DNA of 27,653 bases from Clostridiales bacterium (GTDB lineage Bacteria > Bacillota > Clostridia > Lachnospirales > WQUN01). Location: assembly GCA_031269415.1 (NCBI GenBank), contig JAISZF010000163.1:1-27653 (forward strand). Reading direction: 5' to 3'. The notes beneath the pieces were generated by a model, which saw nothing but the letters and a program-made list of their open reading frames with translations, searched no databases and was not told where the DNA came from. Shown in pieces: positions 15,107 through 22,696 of the stretch; positions within the stretch are counted from its first letter, which is position 1; every line of letters starts with the position of its first letter. The position numbers and the translations under genes are program-made.

Positions 15107-16849
15107 TCATATTGATATATACAATTTATCAACATTTCTTTTCATTATTACCAATTCATTCAGTTGATTGATATCCGCTGTTGGAATTTTCTCATCAATA
15201 TATGATTTTTTAAGCACTTTTAACATTTCATTGATAGCTTTTTCTTTTGAAATTTTATCAGGATACTCCTCCGAGCGGGCGAAAACAGCCGATACCTGTT
15301 TTTGCTCCTCAACTTCCCCGAACGCGCTGATCAGAGCGGCTGGCACGCATTCTAAAGACTGTTCGCTCAATGAATATATAAGCGAAAGTAATTTCGCGTA
15401 TACCTCCTCCTCCAATTCCTCCGGTTTAAGCGAGGGTTTCAAAGCCGCCGATATTTCAGGATCCGCCGCGGCTAAGGCTATCAGCCCGCGCTTCGCGTCC
15501 GTCACGCCTTTTGCGGCATTGCCCTGCCGAGGTTCCGTAACCCGTACGCGCGGCCCGCGTACTGGCCGGTTCATTGCCTTTTCGGTTTCAGCGGCGACAG
15601 CTTCGGCCGAAACTCCCGTAATCAAAGCGACCTCTTTAATATATGCGTCGCGCTCTATGGCGTTATCGGCTTTCGCGATCAATTTCGCGGACTCTGACGT
15701 AAACTTGACGCGTTCAGTGAGTATCTCCAGATTATACTGTTTATTGAGCTGCTCGATTTGAAAAATAGTGTGGCTTTTGGCTAAAGCCAGCAGTCTCGCA
15801 AAAGCTTCGGCCCCAAAAGATTTTATGTACTCATCGGGATCCTTGGCGTTTTCGACTTGAGTCACCCGAATCGCTAATCCCGCGTTTACCAGAACCGGAA
15901 TAGCTCGCAGCGCCGCCTTAATACCCGCTTCGTCACTGTCAAACAGCACCACCGCGCCGTCGCGGTGTTTTTTTAGTGCTCGGGCGTGATTTTGGTTAAA
16001 CGCGGTGCCCAACGCGGCGACCGCCTGCGAAAACCCCGCCTGATAAAGGCTGATAACATCCATATAACCTTCGACCAGTATCAATTCGGCGGATTTTGAT
16101 TTCCTGGCAAGGTGAATACCGTAAAGGTTACGGCTTTTATCAAAGATAGGCGTATCCGAGGAATTCACGTATTTAGGCCCGTCGCCTTCGATAACCCTGC
16201 CGCCGAACCCCACAACCCTGCCCTGCGGGTCAAATATGGGAAACATCAGTCTGCCCGCGAAGCGATCGTAGTAACCGCCCCGTTTATCCGGAGTCAGCAA
16301 GCCGGACTGCCCCAATAAATCCTCCGCGAAACCTTCTTTCCGTAAAAATTCCAATAAAGCCCTGCCGCCAGGCGCGAATCCCAAGCCGTATTTTACGCGC
16401 GTCTTTACGGCGACTTGGCGGCTGTCCAAATACGCGGCGGCCTCCCTGCCCGCCGGGCTTTGAAGACAGTCGTAAAAGAATCGCGCGGCTTTTTTCTGCA
16501 AGGCGTACAGGGCTTCCCTTAATTGGGCTTGGCGCGCCGCCCCCTCACTGTTTTCGCCGTCCGGCAAAACATAATGGATACGGTCGGCCAACAGTTTGAG
16601 CGCGTCCACAAAGCCCATGTGTTCAATCTGCATAATAAATGTCAGGACATTGCCGCCGGCCCCGCAGCCAAAACAAAAGTACATCTGCTTGTCCGCGCTG
16701 ACGGAAAAAGAAGGAGTTTTTTCCTGATGGAAAGGGCAAAGCCCGAACAGATTCGCGCCTTTTTGCCTCAAAGGCACATATGAGGCGATAACGCCGACAA
16801 TGTCATTTCCGGATCTGACATCCTCTATGACCTCATTCGGGTATAACAC
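15107..16849 (-). CDS. dnaG: DNA primase DnaG
   Basis: DnaG makes RNA primers for replication at the fork with the DnaB-type helicase. It has 580 residues. The N-terminal zinc finger is CPFHQEKTPSF...CFGCGAGG (Cys38, His41, Cys59, Cys62). The catalytic core and TOPRIM domain include LVEGYMDVISLYQAGF and VVLFDSDEAGIKAA. The C-terminal helicase-binding region is Glu/Lys-rich helical sequence. The start is a GTG at 16849, with GGGGGGA at a good distance. It is the gene upstream of rpoD. The 86 bases between it and the deacetylase hold no convincing promoter or terminator. Confidence 0.98.
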   Translation of the reverse strand: MLYPNEVIEDVRSGNDIVGVIASYVPLRQKGANLFGLCPFHQEKTPSFSVSADKQMYFCFGCGAGGNVLTFIMQIEHMGFVDALKLLADRIHYVLPDGENSEGAARQAQLREALYALQKKAARFFYDCLQSPAGREAAAYLDSRQVAVKTRVKYGLGFAPGGRALLEFLRKEGFAEDLLGQSGLLTPDKRGGYYDRFAGRLMFPIFDPQGRVVGFGGRVIEGDGPKYVNSSDTPIFDKSRNLYGIHLARKSKSAELILVEGYMDVISLYQAGFSQAVAALGTAFNQNHARALKKHRDGAVVLFDSDEAGIKAALRAIPVLVNAGLAIRVTQVENAKDPDEYIKSFGAEAFARLLALAKSHTIFQIEQLNKQYNLEILTERVKFTSESAKLIAKADNAIERDAYIKEVALITGVSAEAVAAETEKAMNRPVRGPRVRVTEPRQGNAAKGVTDAKRGLIALAAADPEISAALKPSLKPEELEEEVYAKLLSLIYSLSEQSLECVPAALISAFGEVEEQKQVSAVFARSEEYPDKISKEKAINEMLKVLKKSYIDEKIPTADINQLNELVIMKRNVDKLYISI

Positions 16850-16935
16850 AAAATCCCCCCAATCGCCTTCGGGTATGATCTCAAGAATAATAATACGACA
16901 CAGGAGACAAAAACCCTTTTTATTTCTGATAGATC

Positions 16936-18204
16936 TTAAGCCTGCCCGGCGTCAATGACCTGATCGCCCTTTGCCTCATATATAAACAATTCCTTGCCGT
17001 TCAGGCTTTCCATATCCACATTATCGGCGTATTCCGCCGGCACGGCGATTCTGTCCGGATTGCCGTCCGATACATAGCGCAGTTCCGGGCTGGTTTCATA
17101 TTGCTTCAGCGTCCATCCCATATCCGTTTCCTGATTGTTTGATCCGCGAACCCTTGGTACGTTTATCGGGTCGAAACCCTCGCGGTTAACCGCCGACGGC
17201 GGGCCACTCTGTCCTTCGCGCACAGCTATTTTATAGTGATACTCATTCCCCTCCCATACGCCGTTCAGCACATAACCCCGCAGATCCTTCAGCGGGCGCT
17301 CACCGAATGGATAGGACAGCGCGTAAGGCTCATATTCGGGGACCGCTTCCTTGATCATCCTGTCGATCCCGCCTATCTCCGCCTGAATTTCATCCGCGTT
17401 CATCTTAGACATTTGTTTATGGCTCATCGTATGATTGCCCAGTTCATAACCGTGATCCAACAGGTAATTCAAACGTTCGGCCAGCGTCCCCTCTCCTTTG
17501 AACGGATTCTGGTTAATAAAAAACATGGCCGTATTGCCGAAATCCGGGTGTTCTATGCTGAATTGAGTCATTATATCCACCACGCAGTCTTTAACAGGAC
17601 GCAGTTCACCGTCCGCGTTCTCAAGCGAAAACGACGAAGCTTTTCCGTCGTCAAAAGTCAGTATAAGCGGCGTGTATCCCGCTGGGGTGGTTATGTTGTT
17701 TTCTATCCAGTCTTTCATCGAAATAAGTCTGAAACCCCTGTCATAAAACGTCTGTAAATCGTTTTGAAAATTCGCGGCGCTGCGCTGATATGTTTCTTCC
17801 TCAGCCTCCGTTTCGACCAAGCCATGGTACATGATAATCATGATCTGCCCCACCTCGTAGGGACGTACCGCCGCGTAGTCTATAGGACTGGCGGCTGCGG
17901 GCGCTTCTGTGGGCGAAGGTTCCGCGGGCGTTGGTATGGGCGTGTCCGTTACGGTGGGAACCAGCTCCGTGAAACTCGGCGTGGGTTCCGCCTCTTTGGC
18001 GGCTTGCTGATCAACAGACCTGGAAGTGTCTTTCGCGGACTGTTCGGCGCACGCGGTCAGAGCGGCGATCAGGCATCCTATAAATAATATACGCGAAAAT
18101 ATACTGGCGAGCATTAAGAGCTGCCAAGACACAACCCGTACAACACCATTCGACAGCGTATATATAGCATTTGATAACGTTGTGCGGTATAATCCCCTGT
18201 GCAT
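16936..18204 (-). CDS. Polysaccharide deacetylase-like lipoprotein
   Basis: This predicted secreted enzyme of the NodB-homology (CE4) type has 422 residues from the ATG at 18204. A hydrophobic segment ends in the lipobox LTAC with Cys52, so it is probably membrane-anchored outside the cell. A Pro/Thr/Glu-rich linker (about 74-106) precedes the catalytic domain: IMIIMYHGLV (121-130), TFDDG (183-187, metal and base Asp residues), and the zinc motif H258-TMS-H262. It should remove acetyl groups from N-acetylated glycans such as peptidoglycan or chitin-like polymers. The 18204 start has AAGGGGAG nearby but gives a long n-region. The ATG at 18114 gives a classic 21-residue lipoprotein signal but lacks an SD. 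A possible -10 (TATAAT, minus strand 18233-18228) has a weak -35. Confidence 0.87.
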   Translation of the reverse strand: MHRGLYRTTLSNAIYTLSNGVVRVVSWQLLMLASIFSRILFIGCLIAALTACAEQSAKDTSRSVDQQAAKEAEPTPSFTELVPTVTDTPIPTPAEPSPTEAPAAASPIDYAAVRPYEVGQIMIIMYHGLVETEAEEETYQRSAANFQNDLQTFYDRGFRLISMKDWIENNITTPAGYTPLILTFDDGKASSFSLENADGELRPVKDCVVDIMTQFSIEHPDFGNTAMFFINQNPFKGEGTLAERLNYLLDHGYELGNHTMSHKQMSKMNADEIQAEIGGIDRMIKEAVPEYEPYALSYPFGERPLKDLRGYVLNGVWEGNEYHYKIAVREGQSGPPSAVNREGFDPINVPRVRGSNNQETDMGWTLKQYETSPELRYVSDGNPDRIAVPAEYADNVDMESLNGKELFIYEAKGDQVIDAGQA

Positions 18205-18308
18205 TTAAATCTCCCCTTATCCCTGAAATTATATATTACAGTATATCACATTAAAGGCGGAATGCCGCAACATTTCGCGCTATTTTTACTCATGCCGGAT
18301 ACCGCCCG

Positions 18309-18953
18309 TTAAGATATCAATTCTATTATCTTTTCCGCGATACGGTTCAGGGGCAATACATATTCCGCCGCGCCTATTTCAATTGCCCTCTTGGGCATCC
18401 CATACACAACCGAACTCTCCCTGTTCTGAGCGATGGTTCTGGCGCCCTGCCGCCGCATCTTGAGCAGTCCTTCCGCGCCGTCGGCGCCCATGCCGGTAAG
18501 AACAACCCCTATGGCTTTATCCCCTATTATTCCGGCGACGGATTCAAACAACACATCCGCCGCCGGCATAAGCCCGTGAATCCGCTCCCCGCCAAAGCAT
18601 TCGACCGTTAGGTCGCCTCCCTTTACGCGCAGCCGCGTATGTGATTCCTCGGGAGCCAGCAGAGCAAGCCCCCGCCGCAGCGTATCCCCCGCGGAGGCTT
18701 CCCTTACTTCCATAACACTTACGCGGTTTAACCGCTCGGCCAACAGCTTTGTGAATCCTGCAGCCATATGCTGAACGATCACTGTGGGAACACAGTATGC
18801 AGGTAAATTCCGCAGAATTACGTCCAATGCGTTTGTACCGCCGGTAGACGAAGCGATTACCAGCACGCGCGGTTTGCCGTTGAATTCGTCCTTCTCCTCC
18901 CGGCCAAGCGGCTCGCCTGACCGCGAAAGATCTATATAAGGTAATTTGTCCAC
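18309..18953 (-). CDS. Stand-alone CheB-type protein-glutamate methylesterase domain
   Basis: This is the catalytic methylesterase/deamidase domain of CheB, 214 residues, without the N-terminal receiver domain that normally regulates it. The catalytic triad is visible: Ser36 in ASSTGG, His62 in VQHMAAGF and Asp158 in GMGADG. In canonical systems CheB removes methyl groups from chemoreceptors and is activated by CheA phosphorylation. Without the receiver it would be constitutive or controlled differently. The start is a GTG at 18953 with a weak upstream AGGGG. It is the first of four minus-strand genes, with 104 bases before the deacetylase. No other chemotaxis gene is in the window, so a role in chemotaxis is not established here. 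Confidence 0.88.
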   Translation of the reverse strand: MDKLPYIDLSRSGEPLGREEKDEFNGKPRVLVIASSTGGTNALDVILRNLPAYCVPTVIVQHMAAGFTKLLAERLNRVSVMEVREASAGDTLRRGLALLAPEESHTRLRVKGGDLTVECFGGERIHGLMPAADVLFESVAGIIGDKAIGVVLTGMGADGAEGLLKMRRQGARTIAQNRESSVVYGMPKRAIEIGAAEYVLPLNRIAEKIIELIS

Positions 18954-19055
18954 TGTTCGCGCCCCTATTGCCTTTACACTTTATTTATCTTTCCTTAGCC
19001 GACATTTTTTATGCTCATGTATAATCCAGACGAATATTTGTGTAATACATAATTA

Positions 19056-19085
19056 TTGACAAAAATATGGTGTTTATTGTATTAT
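19056..19085 (+). promoter_or_regulatory. Strong promoter of the M6-like protease gene
   Basis: TTGACA (19056-19061), an 18-base spacer and TATTAT (19080-19085) match the sigma-70 consensus well. The AT-rich leader contains in-frame ATG codons at 19097, 19103 and 19124, followed by a UAG at 19133-19135. Confidence 0.75.
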
Positions 19086-19148
19086 ATAGTAGTTATATGG
19101 TTATGAAGAGACGGGTGATATATATGAAAACATAGTTTGCGCGAGTAC

Positions 19149-19180
19149 GGAGGAAAATACAATCTGGACGGAGGTATAAT
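19149..19180 (+). promoter_or_regulatory. Tandem Shine-Dalgarno sequences before the protease frame
   Basis: ACGGAGG occurs twice, at 19147-19153 and 19168-19174. The second lies six bases before an ATC codon (19181) that opens the signal-peptide frame, where an ATG would be expected. The duplication is seen directly; its role in initiation is inference. Confidence 0.6.
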
Positions 19181-21622
19181 ATCACGAAGGCTATACGTAT
19201 AAGATATTACGCCCTCTGCCCGCTCTCAATTGTTTTCACCATGCTGTTCGCTTTATGTGTGTTTGCCGTTCCAAACGCTCCCGCTGTTCGAGAGTACCAA
19301 CAAAAAAATGGTGACATTATCCGAGTCACAAATCATGGTGATGAATACTTAAGCTGGTCAGAGGATGACGCCGGTAATTTGATTGCCTTTAAAGATGATC
19401 AATATTACTATGCCGATTGGACCGACGAAGGAATAGTTGTCTCCGATCGGGCGGTTGCCGCTCAGGGAATACGAGCGAGAACAGCAATGACAGACGAAAC
19501 ATGGACAATTCCGGATTCCGTAATTATGCAGGCCGAAGCGCTGCGCGGGCAATTTTCGGTCGGCGGAATGCCCAATCCGCGGCAAAGCAGCGTGATTGCC
19601 GATAACGCGGCGCGTAATGTATTGGTAATCCACGTTCAATGGGAAGACACCTCCAATTTCACAGACACATCTGTTTTGGGTGAAAACGCGGTGTCTGAAG
19701 ACACTTTAAGAGAGCTTGTGTTCGGCGGCTACGGCGATACCGTAAATACATATTACAAAGAGCTGCTGAATATCGGTTCAGACGTTATTCTTCCCGCCAC
19801 CGACAGTTCGGGGGAGATAAACGGTATAATAAGCGTTACCGAGCCTAAGCATCCTGATACGGGGGGCTCAAACAGGACTCGCGACGGTTTAAGGGAAAAC
19901 TATCAATGCGAGGAACTGTATGATTACTTGGTAAAAATAATGAGGGACAGGCTGTGGAATTACGATTTTTCAGCCTATGACAAAAACCTCGACGGGCGCC
20001 TCGACGGAACTGAACTGGCAATATGCTTTATATTTCAGGGTTTCGAGGAATCGTCGCCGGGAGGCGGCGAAGTGTCGCCGACTGTTCATGGTATGAGTTA
20101 CAGTTACGGCGGAAACGGCATTCAATTCACGTACAATTTGAATATGAATAATTTCGCCGTATTCGGCTCCAATATGGCGAATGGCGACCCCTTAACAATC
20201 GGCGTTATGTGCCACGAGTTAGGGCACACCAGCTTCTATTTTGAAGATACATATGACAGAGTGTCAACGCTGGTAAACGGCAGAGATGAAACCAGTCACG
20301 GACTGGGCAGTTGGTCTCTGATGGATTTAGGCTCGTGGGGTTTCGTTGATGATTCACAAAACCCCGGGGCGTCGCCTGTTTACGTTGACGCCTATAATCT
20401 CGTAAAGAGCGGTCTGGTTGTACCGGAAGTTATTAACACGCCCGCCGAAGCGGAAAGGGTTTCGGCGAACGCGGCGGATATCTATCAGATCATGCCAAAC
20501 GACGCGGCGTCCGGGCAGTATTTCCTGCTCCAGACACGCAGGAATCAAGGGTATGACAGAAGCGCGTTCAGAGGCGTGGAAAACAGCGGCTCTGTAAACG
20601 GCGGACTGATGATTTATCAGGTAGATGAAAATGTCTTTACGATGAATAACAAGGATACGCATTACAGGGTCAGCATATTGGAAGCCGACGGGGATGATTC
20701 GCTGCGTGACCCGCGCGGCGACTACGGTAACGCCGCGGATTTATGGGGCAACGGCAAATCGGCGGTTAACGCGGAAACTGTGCCGAACACGAACCTGTAC
20801 AGCGCGTTTACCGACGATTCGTTTCCGCCTAGTAAGGATATATTATCAGGAATTGAAATCAATGATATCGCCTTTAGCATTAGTGACGGAACGGTCTTCC
20901 GGGTGGGGCCTGAACAGCCGAAACCGACGGATACTCCAACTCCGACTCCGACGGAATTGCCGACTCCGACTCCGACTCCTACGTTGACACCGACAGCTTC
21001 ACCGACGCCGACAACTCCACCGTCCCCAACGTCAACATATACTCCGACGCCGACGGCAACGTTTACGCCTACGTCGACAGGAACTCCCACACCGACCATG
21101 ACATTCACTGCCACGCTTTCGCCTTCGGGTACTTATACGCCCACAAATACGCCATCGCCGACAAAGACATTCACACCAACAGGAACGCCGTCGCCGCCCC
21201 CGATATTAACACCATCGATAACTATTGTGATTTCTCCAACATACAGCTTAACGCCATCTCCTACGCCATCCGCTAAACCCACTATATCACAGCCGCCCAG
21301 CAATACGCCTCCTACACCCCCTATCGGGTCGCCTACGCCTACGGTCGCTCCCAGACCAACAGCAATTATTCCATGGCGGCTGCCATTGATCGTGACACCG
21401 GCAAAACCGTCTTTATCGCATACGCCTTACAATACACCTTCGCCATCGCCAATATGGTCGCCTACGCCGACAATTACTCCGACCTTAAAACCGTGGCCGT
21501 CTATAATAATCGATAGACTAAAAGCCATACAACCGCCGCATACGGCAACGCCGACACCTACTCCGCCGCAAACTTTTTCAGCGTCTGAGGTATGGGAAGT
21601 GCCGGTTATAGTTCATTTGTAA
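19181..21622 (+). CDS. Secreted M6-like zinc metalloprotease with long Pro/Thr-rich tail
   Basis: This probable extracellular protease has 813 residues if read from the ATC at 19181 and 793 from the ATG at 19241. The longer form gives a good signal peptide: a basic n-region (KAIRIR), a hydrophobic core (about 11-31) and a Pro-Asn-Ala-like cleavage region. The zinc motif is HELGH (345-349), followed by FYFED and, further on, LGSWSLMDLGSWG, as in M6 (immune inhibitor A) relatives. The next Asp/Glu residues do not follow the usual HExxHxxGxxD pattern. An EF-hand-like DKNLDGRLDGTE lies at about 267-278. From about 580 to 800 the sequence is Pro/Thr/Ser repeats, followed by a short end (SEVWEVPVIVHL) with no anchor or LPxTG. 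Family assignment is firm; the start is uncertain. Confidence 0.85.
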   Translation: MTKAIRIRYYALCPLSIVFTMLFALCVFAVPNAPAVREYQQKNGDIIRVTNHGDEYLSWSEDDAGNLIAFKDDQYYYADWTDEGIVVSDRAVAAQGIRARTAMTDETWTIPDSVIMQAEALRGQFSVGGMPNPRQSSVIADNAARNVLVIHVQWEDTSNFTDTSVLGENAVSEDTLRELVFGGYGDTVNTYYKELLNIGSDVILPATDSSGEINGIISVTEPKHPDTGGSNRTRDGLRENYQCEELYDYLVKIMRDRLWNYDFSAYDKNLDGRLDGTELAICFIFQGFEESSPGGGEVSPTVHGMSYSYGGNGIQFTYNLNMNNFAVFGSNMANGDPLTIGVMCHELGHTSFYFEDTYDRVSTLVNGRDETSHGLGSWSLMDLGSWGFVDDSQNPGASPVYVDAYNLVKSGLVVPEVINTPAEAERVSANAADIYQIMPNDAASGQYFLLQTRRNQGYDRSAFRGVENSGSVNGGLMIYQVDENVFTMNNKDTHYRVSILEADGDDSLRDPRGDYGNAADLWGNGKSAVNAETVPNTNLYSAFTDDSFPPSKDILSGIEINDIAFSISDGTVFRVGPEQPKPTDTPTPTPTELPTPTPTPTLTPTASPTPTTPPSPTSTYTPTPTATFTPTSTGTPTPTMTFTATLSPSGTYTPTNTPSPTKTFTPTGTPSPPPILTPSITIVISPTYSLTPSPTPSAKPTISQPPSNTPPTPPIGSPTPTVAPRPTAIIPWRLPLIVTPAKPSLSHTPYNTPSPSPIWSPTPTITPTLKPWPSIIIDRLKAIQPPHTATPTPTPPQTFSASEVWEVPVIVHL
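20925..21572 (+). repeat. Low-complexity Pro/Thr-rich repeat tract in the protease gene
   Basis: About 210 codons are dominated by Pro and Thr with Ser, in short variable units such as PTPTPT, TPTATFTPTST and TPSPTKTFTPT. The DNA reads as degenerate ACNCCN triplets, with the third base varied. This suggests selection on protein rather than recent DNA slippage. Such tracts act as extended, often glycosylated linkers or wall-spanning stalks. Confidence 0.9.
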
Positions 21623-21648
21623 TTTTATCACATAGCGCGCTTAATAAT

Positions 21649-21694
21649 AGGCCGCGTCGACGCGATGCATCGCGAGGACGCGGCCTGTTATTTT
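21649..21694 (+). terminator. Bidirectional-type terminator after the protease gene
   Basis: AGGCCGCGTC (21649-21658) pairs with GACGCGGCCT (21677-21686), and the loop contains the perfect palindrome CGCGATGCATCGCG (21661-21674). GTTATTTT follows on the plus strand. The hairpin reaches the stop of the convergent GNAT gene. Confidence 0.75.
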
Positions 21695-22221
21695 GCCTCA
21701 TTCACCTGAGGTTTGCCAAACGCTAAATCAAACTCAAAACACATAAAGTCTCGATCTCCGCGCCCGTCGAAATGTACCGTTCCGCGCCGCTCAAATCCCA
21801 AGCCTTCATATAACCTCATAGCGATTCGGTTCGGCATGTATGTGTCCAGCCGGATGGCCGCGTATCCCTCAGATTTATATAGCGCAATCACATCCAGCAT
21901 GATACGCTTTGCTAGGCCATTCCCCTGAAAGCCCGGATGAACGCAGAGCCTATGCACGCATACATAAGGCTCTCCGTACCGCCATTCTATATCCAGATAA
22001 GCCGGGTCCTGTTCGCTGTCCAGCCTTAGAACCGCCGCCGTGACGCCGTTCTCGCGGACGATAAAACACCGCCGCTCGGCAATATCGTCCGCGATAATAG
22101 CCTTTGTGGGATAGTTTGCGTCCCAGTGATCAATACCCTGCCGATTCTGATGGGGAACCGCGTCCTCGTATACGCGCCAAACCGCGTCCAGATCGCCGGG
22201 TTTCGCCGGTGAAAAGATCAT
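21688..22221 (-). CDS. GNAT family N-acetyltransferase
   Basis: This acetyltransferase uses acetyl-CoA; its acceptor is unknown. It has 177 residues. The acetyl-CoA binding motif is seen in VHRLCVHPGFQGNGLAKRI (about 88-106, with the Q-G-N-G-L-A phosphate loop), followed by the NRIAMRLYEGLGFERRG region typical of the fold's C-terminal part. The ATG at 22221 is preceded by GGGGCGGAGA. It is convergent with the protease gene and divergent from the nuclease remnant, and stands alone. GNAT enzymes of this size often modify small amines, antibiotics or protein N-termini, but nothing here selects among these. Confidence 0.88.
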   Translation of the reverse strand: MIFSPAKPGDLDAVWRVYEDAVPHQNRQGIDHWDANYPTKAIIADDIAERRCFIVRENGVTAAVLRLDSEQDPAYLDIEWRYGEPYVCVHRLCVHPGFQGNGLAKRIMLDVIALYKSEGYAAIRLDTYMPNRIAMRLYEGLGFERRGTVHFDGRGDRDFMCFEFDLAFGKPQVNEAK

Positions 22222-22237
22222 GTCTCCGCCCCTTTGA

Positions 22238-22661
22238 GTGTGTACGAAAAACTCAATTTTATTTTGCCAAAGTATGATTTATATGATGAGTTCTCCTAAT
22301 GAAACGCATCATAACTTATCGGAATTCATCGATCCGATATTAAAAGCTTACTTTGTAAATAAAGGATGCAAGGTATATCGCGCCCTATTCGATCTTTACT
22401 TATTTGACAGGAAAAAATTTGTGTTATTCCCTTCAAGTAAAACTAAATGCGAAAATGTATTTATTCCAGATTTGATGGCAGTATGTGATAAAAACAAAAG
22501 AAAATCAAACGGGGTATATGGCGCGCCTGATCTTGTTGTTGAAATTATAAGTAAATAGCTTAAAACCGCGTACTTATGAATTCAATGATATTATCAAGTC
22601 TACCGTATTTGATGGTCTATACGTTGATTTCACACAATTTACAGGATTTGCGGAGGAATAA
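22238..22661 (+). pseudogene. Broken Uma2-family (DUF820) nuclease gene remnant
   Basis: Two parts of a Uma2-type PD-(D/E)XK-like protein survive. The first frame (GTG at 22238 to TAG at 22558, 106 residues) contains IYMMSSPNETHHN, VFIPDLMAVCD and the core GAPDLVVEIISK, then stops. The C-terminal end appears in another frame (about 22563-22661, with TYEFNDIIKSTVFDGLYVDF and a TAA). The middle portion that normally carries a conserved lysine-rich and YEKxGVxEYWxVDP stretch is missing, about 60 residues, and the N-terminal 20 to 30 residues are also abnormal. The region is clearly more AT-rich than its surroundings. An internal deletion with a frameshift in a horizontally acquired gene is the simplest reading. 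Confidence 0.75.
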
Positions 22662-22662
22662 T

Positions 22663-22693
22663 AGTCGCTCCCCACTTGAAGTGGGGAGCGACT
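22663..22693. terminator. Perfect 15-bp hairpin downstream of deoC (terminator-like)
   Basis: AGTCGCTCCCCACTT (22663-22677) and AAGTGGGGAGCGACT (22679-22693) are exact inverted repeats around a single base. It lies four bases past the deoC stop. The minus-strand continuation is ATTATTCC, which is only modestly T-rich. It could terminate the V-ATPase/uxuA/deoC transcript. The shape also resembles subterminal hairpins of mobile elements, which is unproven. Confidence 0.6.
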
Positions 22694-22696
22694 TGA

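Noticed and set aside
19133..19135. General recoding of UAG as an amino acid
   Set aside because: UAG ends the AEC, sortase and atpB genes at expected lengths, so it is a normal stop here. Local readthrough remains open.
20722..21114. Minus-strand frame opposite the Pro/Thr tract (Val/Gly-rich repeats)
   Set aside because: It is the mirror of the ACNCCN codons of the protease tail and has no start signals or family likeness.
22663..22693. Single CRISPR repeat
   Set aside because: The GTCGCTCCCC start recalls some type I repeats, but there is one copy only, no spacer structure, and a perfect full-length hairpin.
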